Assembly: GCA_019054805.1 (NCBI GenBank)
Contig: JAHQIY010000011.1
Coordinates: 1,307,001-1,371,000 of the forward strand
Origin: Brachionus manjavacas
Taxonomy: Eukaryota > Rotifera > Eurotatoria > Ploima > Brachionidae
DNA: 64,000 nucleotides
Direction of reading: 5' to 3'
Shown: piece after piece, positions 59,301-64,000 of the stretch
Layout of the letters: every line of letters begins with the position of its first letter
Position numbering within the stretch: position 1 is the first letter of the stretch
Position numbers and translations under genes: made by a program
The notes under the pieces: generated by a model
What the model saw: the letters and a program-made list of their open reading frames with translations, nothing else
Database searches by the model: none
Told to the model about the DNA's origin: nothing

Positions 59301-62300
59301 AAATTCGCAACAAACATAAAGTAAAACAATAAAACAAAATTTTAAAAATAAATTTTTTCTATTTAAAGAGTAAAGCTAGTTTTAAAGATGAGCTTGAAAA
59401 AATTATTGCTACCAAAAATAGAGTTGAAATTGACAGACACGAAGAGTGGTATCAGAATTATAGCAATTTAAATGAGCTTAAAAAAGAAGCTATCAGGAAA
59501 TGGAAAGAACAAAAAAGTGTAATTAATTTTTTTTTTAATTTTTAATGTTAAAAATAATATGATCTTGATTTGTAAAGTAAACATGCGTCAAAATTATTTT
59601 CTCTAAACTTAACCTTTTTTTACCTTTAATAGACTTCTTTACCATAATCAGGCTATTTTTTTGTCATATATTTTTGTATTTCTTCTGTTTCAAAAGTCTT
59701 TTCATTCCATAACACGATTTCTTTTCTTAGTTCGAGATTACTTTTCGTTGATTGATAATCGTTGAGTCAGAGTTGGTCAAAAGCCAAAGTTATTTTGATA
59801 TTTTTTTTTTAGTTTGTTGGATTCTTTTTGTAAAAAAAATTTGATTTAATTTAAAATTAAATTTATCATCGATAAAAACAAGTTTATTTTAAAATTATTT
59901 ATTTATCCTAAATTCTTGTCTTTGATGAAAGTTTTGAAGAACTGAGCATTCAGAGCAGTTAAATTACTAGTAATTTCATATTATTTGTCTTTTTTTATGT
60001 AGAAAGATGGAATAAAACTCAGACGTGTTAAAGGGTTGACAACTTTTGAAGAGTAAATTTTTAATTTGAAGTTCAAATCAAAAATGATACAAAATTTTCA
60101 ATTATTTTATATTATTTATTTGTTTCTGTACTGGTCAGAACTCGTTCAGAATAAAATATAAAATGAAAATAGCGTAAAATAAGATCAAGTAAAGATCGAA
60201 ATAAAGTAAAATAATTTTAAAATAATGAAAAGAAAATTAAAAAGACATTTATTGAAATATTGGGTTTAAGGGATGAAATTTGGGGTGATCGGGCTCATAG
60301 TAGCAAAGCTGACAAAAAAAATTTATTATATTTATTTTTTATTAAATTTTACATATTTTTACGTACTAGTTATTTGCTGTTTTAATTTAAAAAATTTCTT
60401 AAAATTTTATTTAATTAATTTTTCAAATAAAATGACTAATCTTAAAATTATTAAAAATTATTTAAAAACATTTTAAATTATCATCTTCTTCATTTAGATT
60501 AATTTTCAATTTTATAAAAAAACTTAATTTAAAAACATCTATTTGATCTTTAAAGTTGTCACCCCCTTAACACATTTAAATTGTACCCCATTTTAGTAAA
60601 ATTGTATTTAAAACATTTCAATTATTTAAAAAAAATAAGATAAAACTTATTCTGTTAAAGGCGAAAAACTCTTTTAAAAATTAAAATTTTAAAAAGTGCC
60701 CAGATTTCGTTCCTTGAAAATAAAAGAACTTCTAAGCTTTAGAAAAATACTATACAGTATGATCTCACAATTTTATTAGCAAGAAATATTTTAATATTAG
60801 ATTTTTTCAAGGCTAGCAAAAGTGAAGTTGTCAATTTGGTAGACGAAGAACTAAAGCTCAATCAAGAAATCGAAAAAGAGCTAAAAAACCGCTTCGAGAA
60901 GAAACGCCTTCAGGAAAAAGCTGAAAAAAACAAGAAGTTGAATGAATGGAGAGTAATTTTAATTTTGGAAAGATTTTTATATGTTGTCAATTTTTTGATA
61001 GATTGAGAGAGAAATTCAAAAATCGAAAGAGAATGAGAGGCGTCGTAAAGAAGAAGAAATTCAAGCCGAAAAAGAGTTGAAGAAGCGCCAAGAACAGGTT
61101 AGTTTGTTTTTTTTTTAAATATAGTGAGATAGCCTAACCGGGTTACCCATTTTTTTAAATAATTTAAATTTTAGCCCCGAAAATTTAAATTTTTTGTATA
61201 TTACTCTTTTTATATTCAAAAGGAATATAAAAATTAATTTCATCAATAAATTTTTTATAATCGATATGGATTTAACTACTTTACAATTAATTTTTACAAA
61301 TTTTTAAAAAATCTTTTGAATAAACAAAACTGAGATTTAATTTTTGATAGATTTTTCTAATTTAAAAAAAAAAAAATTAACAAAACCCGAGAACAAGAAT
61401 ATTTCGCATAATAGGTGAACTATGGTTCACCTAGCTAACTATACCCAGTTTTCAATTATTGAATATAAATTTAAAAATCTAAATGAAGTTTTTTTTCATA
61501 TATTTTTATCATTTGCTCGGTACAGATAAACAAATAAATAAATTAATTATTTTAAAGTTAAAAATGAATTTTCAATATTTTTTTTTAATTTCTAAATAAA
61601 AATTTGACTCATTTAAGATTTACTTAAGAGTATAATTTCAATTATGAAGATTTGAAACTAAAAAAGCAGGAAATAATTTCTCAAAAAATAAAATTTACTT
61701 AAATCCTGATTTAAAAAAGTTAAAACGATATTTTGGGGCAAACGGGTTAAAATCGGTCAAATGGGTTATATTTGGCGTATTGGGGTGAATTTTCGGAATA
61801 AAGAAGTGAAACCCTGTTTACCCCTTAACCCCAGGAATTCACCCAGTTAAAGATCAGCACCTTGATTACTGACAGCTGTTATCTTTTTTTTTTAATTAAG
61901 ATGTTTTAGCTCAAGATAAGTTAGCAGTCTAATTTGGTTTTGTTTGGATTAAACTTTTTGATTGTAAAAATTGGCCAAAATCAAATTTCAAATTTGACTA
62001 AATCTCACTAATTACCCCTGGATTTTTTTTGAAGTCATTTTTCAGCCTCAAAAAGATAAGCACATATCAAACAAAAAAAAACTTTTTTTTTCTACGAAGA
62101 CATCTAGTGTTAACCAGGAAATAAAAATACTTATTAAAAGTTGTCACCCGGTTTACACATAAAATACTATTCCCATCTTACAATAGAACTTAAAATTTTT
62201 TAAAGGAAGAATTACGGGCCAAAGTTTTTGAATACAAAAAACAAAAAGAAGAGTTAAACGAATACATTGAATTAGAACAGTATTTGTTGCATGAAGTTGA

Positions 62301-62654
62301 GCAAGAAAAAAAAATAAAAAACACTAAACAAGAAATATCCCGATTTCAGTCAAGGGTAGAGTGAAACAAATTTTATTTCAAAATAAATTCAATTTTAATT
62401 TTTTTCAGGATTTGGCTCACTTGCGGGAAAAGCAAGCTCGCCAGCTTGACAAAAAAATTGAATCAGAAAAGCGTAAAAAAAATTTGGAAAGTACAAAAGA
62501 AAAGGTAGATGTAGACTACGATCCAAATAGATTGTATAGAATGACAAATTCATGGAAAACGAGAGTTAATACTCCGAGGTCGGACAGTGCCGGACCAGTT
62601 ATCACTCCACGAATACCACATCTTGCTGTTCCTAGTTGGAGAAAAGGAATTTAA
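53372..62654 (+). CDS. CCDC112: CCDC112 coiled-coil protein
   Basis: Nine exons: 53372-53457, 58573-about 58703, about 58737-59086, 59234-59320, 59369-59518, 60812-60952, 61002-61097, 62206-62355 and 62409-62654; roughly 475 residues. Identification rests on conserved blocks in order: NMEKD (exon 2), FIDKLKILMEEID (exon 3), EVIDFD|KFLLNNGGHNGGW and IRNKHK (exons 3-4), EEWYQNYSNL (exon 5), long Lys/Glu coiled coils (exons 5-8), EISRFQSR|DLAHL, and the ending RIPHLAVPSWRKGI, which parallels IPHRAIPTWRQG in vertebrates. Junctions from exon 3 onward keep phase. The exon 2/3 boundary is uncertain: the strongest donor (58704) joined to the acceptor at 58737 would create a stop, so a donor further left may be used. 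CCDC112 is reported at centriolar satellites and linked to ciliogenesis. Intron 1 is 5.1 kb and full of repeats. Confidence 0.9.
54840..54946 (+). repeat. LINE A 3' tail
   Basis: T-rich 3' UTR end, TTCTGAAGGAGCTTTAGCTC hairpin, GGTACAGAAAACAA and AAAT units. Only the tail of the element is present. Confidence 0.75.
55055..55335 (+). mobile_element. LINE A 3' end, 5'-truncated
   Basis: Starts within the last RT codons (ATATTGAATACCCAAATCCA, then a CCACATGTAACAATCTATGT landmark), parallel to 30500-30770. It ends with the hairpin (one stem-loop change, GAGCCCTAGCTC) and an AAAT-like tail. Confidence 0.8.
57617..58123 (-). CDS. Hypothetical protein with 10-residue repeats, in CCDC112 intron 1
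   Basis: Intact 168-residue ORF from an ATG, antisense to CCDC112. N-terminus: Lys-rich (MNTKKQKKTKKTDF), then a predicted coiled coil (about 20-60) and an acidic patch (VEESDNESDNE, about 83-93). The second half contains five consecutive degenerate decapeptides: VKILAKNNWH, GKILDEDNKR, EKTFDDYKKR, AKILTENLNM, KEKIFSRLSK. No family is recognised. It could be a lineage-specific nested gene, a LINE ORF1 relic (a diverged LINE-type tail lies just beyond its stop, at 57540-57575) or a retrocopy. Similar DNA continues weakly on the plus side at 58260-58345. Confidence 0.4.
   Translation of the reverse strand: MNTKKQKKTKKTDFKNLALIIAKYNTEQQELKNLKLRIKRKQLSLEKKLKFIQNLAKGEFGFVLDNDLNKIDVEESDNESDNEMIANLDMSYYFKIKCVKILAKNNWHGKILDEDNKREKTFDDYKKRAKILTENLNMKEKIFSRLSKNKGIKFSFSIYSIFTETLNS
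59519..60811. other. CCDC112 intron 5 with repeats
   Basis: Contains CAGAGTTGGTCAAAAGCCAA at 59767 (a lone hAT-like end), a diverged minus-strand LINE A tail at 60115-60160 (TTTCTGTACTGGTCAGAACT), and a 220-bp copy of the AAAGTTGTCACC repeat at 60545-60765. The last matches 48520-48720 over most of its length. No exon was seen. Confidence 0.55.
61098..62205. other. CCDC112 intron 7
   Basis: AT-rich with a GC-richer block at 61735-61860 (AACGGGTTAAAATCGGTC, TTACCCCTTAACCCCAGG) that looks like decayed element DNA. A short LINE-type tail (GCTCGGTACAGATAAACAAA) is at 61515, and an AAAGTTGTCACCC motif sits at 62138, close to the exon 8 acceptor. No gene seen. Confidence 0.45.
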
Positions 62655-62678
62655 CTTTTTGTTTTTTATTAATTTTTA

Positions 62679-62684
62679 AATAAA
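62679..62684 (+). promoter_or_regulatory. Candidate polyadenylation signal of CCDC112
   Basis: AATAAA 25 bases after the CCDC112 stop codon. Position is right, but the hexamer is frequent in this DNA. Confidence 0.5.
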
Positions 62685-62744
62685 TGTTTTAAGCAAACAG
62701 TTTAATTTTGGTTTCATTCCTCTATTGACCTGAGAGTAAATTTT

Positions 62745-63185
62745 TTTGGTTTGGATAATGATCATTATCTAGAATTCACAGAATCTGAAAAGGATCCGAA
62801 CCGAAATCTAAAGCTCTCAGCATATATTAGAATACAAGCAGTGCTGTTTTGGGTCAACAAAGGAAAACATTCAAGCTCAGGACCGTTGACTTGCCAAGGC
62901 TATTTTTTGAACATTTGTAATACCTTTTCTAGAACCTTTTCCTTTTCCTTATGCTACAGTAGTTTGGTCTCCTCATACAGCAAAGGATATTAAAGCTCTC
63001 GAGAATGTACCGAGAAAAAACAGCAATTAGCGGTTCTAGGCTTAACGAAGCTCAGCAAAAAAAGAGAAAGAGGTGACTTAATCAACTTTTTTAAATCCCA
63101 AAGTAGCATCAATCATATTAACTGGACGAAACTTTTTACCAGATGTCACTTGATATCTTCGTCATATTTGGTTTTGAAAACATTT
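62745..63185 (+). pseudogene. LINE family B RT fragment
   Basis: Broken plus-strand frames give YLEFTESEKDPNRNLKLSAY, VVWSPHTAKDIKALENVPRK and KKRERGDLINFFKSQSSIN. These correspond to the (E)RDLGV, VWNP..KKDIASIE.VQRR and RRLRGDLIEQFK blocks of LINE B. It has several stops and is not active. Confidence 0.65.
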
Positions 63186-63454
63186 TATTCAAAACTAAAA
63201 TCAAAAGGAATTTTGTTCTAAATTTTGCTTCAAAATCTGGTTTAAAATTAATTGATTTTGTGTAAGAGGATGAAATAGACTCAAGGTTTTCAAAAAAAAA
63301 ACAATAATTTGACTACATGGGGTTTTTATGGCCCGTTTTTTGAGTTATTATACTAAAGATTTTTTAAAATATAGAAGATTGATTTGTTTTATAAAAAATT
63401 CATCAATGATTTAATTATCAATCATTTATCTCGATGGTTAACTTTATATTTCTT

Positions 63455-63455
63455 A

Positions 63456-63486
<31 letters not shown>

Positions 63487-64000
63487 TATATAAGCTACAG
63501 CAAGACTAACTTGCGGAGATGACTTACTAGGAGGTCACCTATAGTAGCTCCTTGCACATAACACATAGAAATTACTGAAAAAAGAAATCCTGTTTAAAAT
63601 TTTTAGGTCAAAGTAAGAGTTAAGATTTTCGATAGAAAAAGCTGTAAGAGAAAAATTTTATAAATAAATGTTCATCTTCAGGATTGTTGACTAGACCGGA
63701 ATGCATCGTATCCATTCTTGAACTTGTTGACGGAGTCGGCGTCTGTCACTGTAACTGGCAAGGCGTTCCACTCGTTGACTATCCTGCTGGTGAATGTGTT
63801 TGCCCGTTGTAGACATTTGGTGGAAGTCTGGCCGGACAATCTTCTTGCATGACCTCTGATACCTCTGGCGGGTCCGGGTTGGGATAGTGAACTTGTGGGA
63901 ACCGGGGGGTTCACCCAGCTCACTTCGTTAATGCCTTTGGTGAGTTTGAACATCTGTATCAGGTCTCCACGAACACGGCGCTCATTAAGGGTAGTAAGTC
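63455..64000 (-). mobile_element. LINE family B 3' part, running off the window
   Basis: The reverse strand encodes RVRGDLIQMFKLTKGINEV-type sequence and RANTFTSRIVNEWNALPVTV (63678-63953), the RT C-terminal tail. A short GC-richer 3' UTR follows (GGAGCTACTATAGGTGACCT), ending in TTA triplets at 63458-63485. It has a different GC content and subfamily from the copy at 23326 but the same architecture. The 5' part lies outside the window. Confidence 0.75.

Noticed and set aside
61427..61444. Short palindrome GGTGAACTATGGTTCACC
   Set aside because: Isolated in an intron with no partner gene or repeat context; too little to call a regulatory site.

Overview
The window comes from the nuclear genome of an animal with very AT-rich DNA. 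Evidence: spliced genes with GT/AG introns (two of only 54 bp), a complete GPCR kinase, two cilium-associated genes (TTC6-type and CCDC112) sharing a promoter that holds a perfect RFX X-box, a TPX2-domain gene, and many LINE, hAT, Tc1 and pogo/Tigger copies. GC content, minimum intron size and transposon mix would suit a monogonont rotifer, but the sequence alone does not fix the phylum.

Layout. 1-5.7 kb: a nearly full-length but frameshifted minus-strand LINE (family A) that appears to sit inside a decayed Tigger element, then a second RT fragment. 5.99-6.30 kb (+): an intact 103-aa TPX2-domain ORF. 7.4-14.3 kb (-): a five-exon GRK4/5/6-type kinase. 14.3-22.6 kb: AT-rich DNA with no supportable gene. 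22.6-53.2 kb (-): a twelve-exon gene for a TTC6-like protein of about 2,059 residues. I joined it exon by exon with consistent splice phases. Its large introns hold LINEs, Tigger, Tc1 and several hAT-like elements, some nested, plus a 3 x 371 bp tandem repeat. 53.2-53.4 kb: a 177-bp bidirectional promoter. 53.4-62.7 kb (+): a nine-exon CCDC112 gene. 62.7-64 kb: LINE family B fragments in both orientations.

How the parts work together. TTC6 and CCDC112 are transcribed divergently from one 177-bp gap containing a 14-bp perfect RFX palindrome, which predicts co-expression in ciliated cells. The GRK desensitises G-protein-coupled receptors, and the TPX2-domain product would bind microtubules or spindle factors. 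Most of the remaining DNA is mobile-element debris. Three LINE families are recognisable by their 3' ends: family A ends in a short hairpin and (AAAT)n, family B in trinucleotide repeats, and family C in a hairpin of the same architecture with compensating base changes.

The best-supported new observations are the X-box bidirectional promoter, the nested hAT elements with exact 8-bp target duplications, the covarying LINE 3' hairpin, and the GC-rich tandem repeat in a TTC6 intron.
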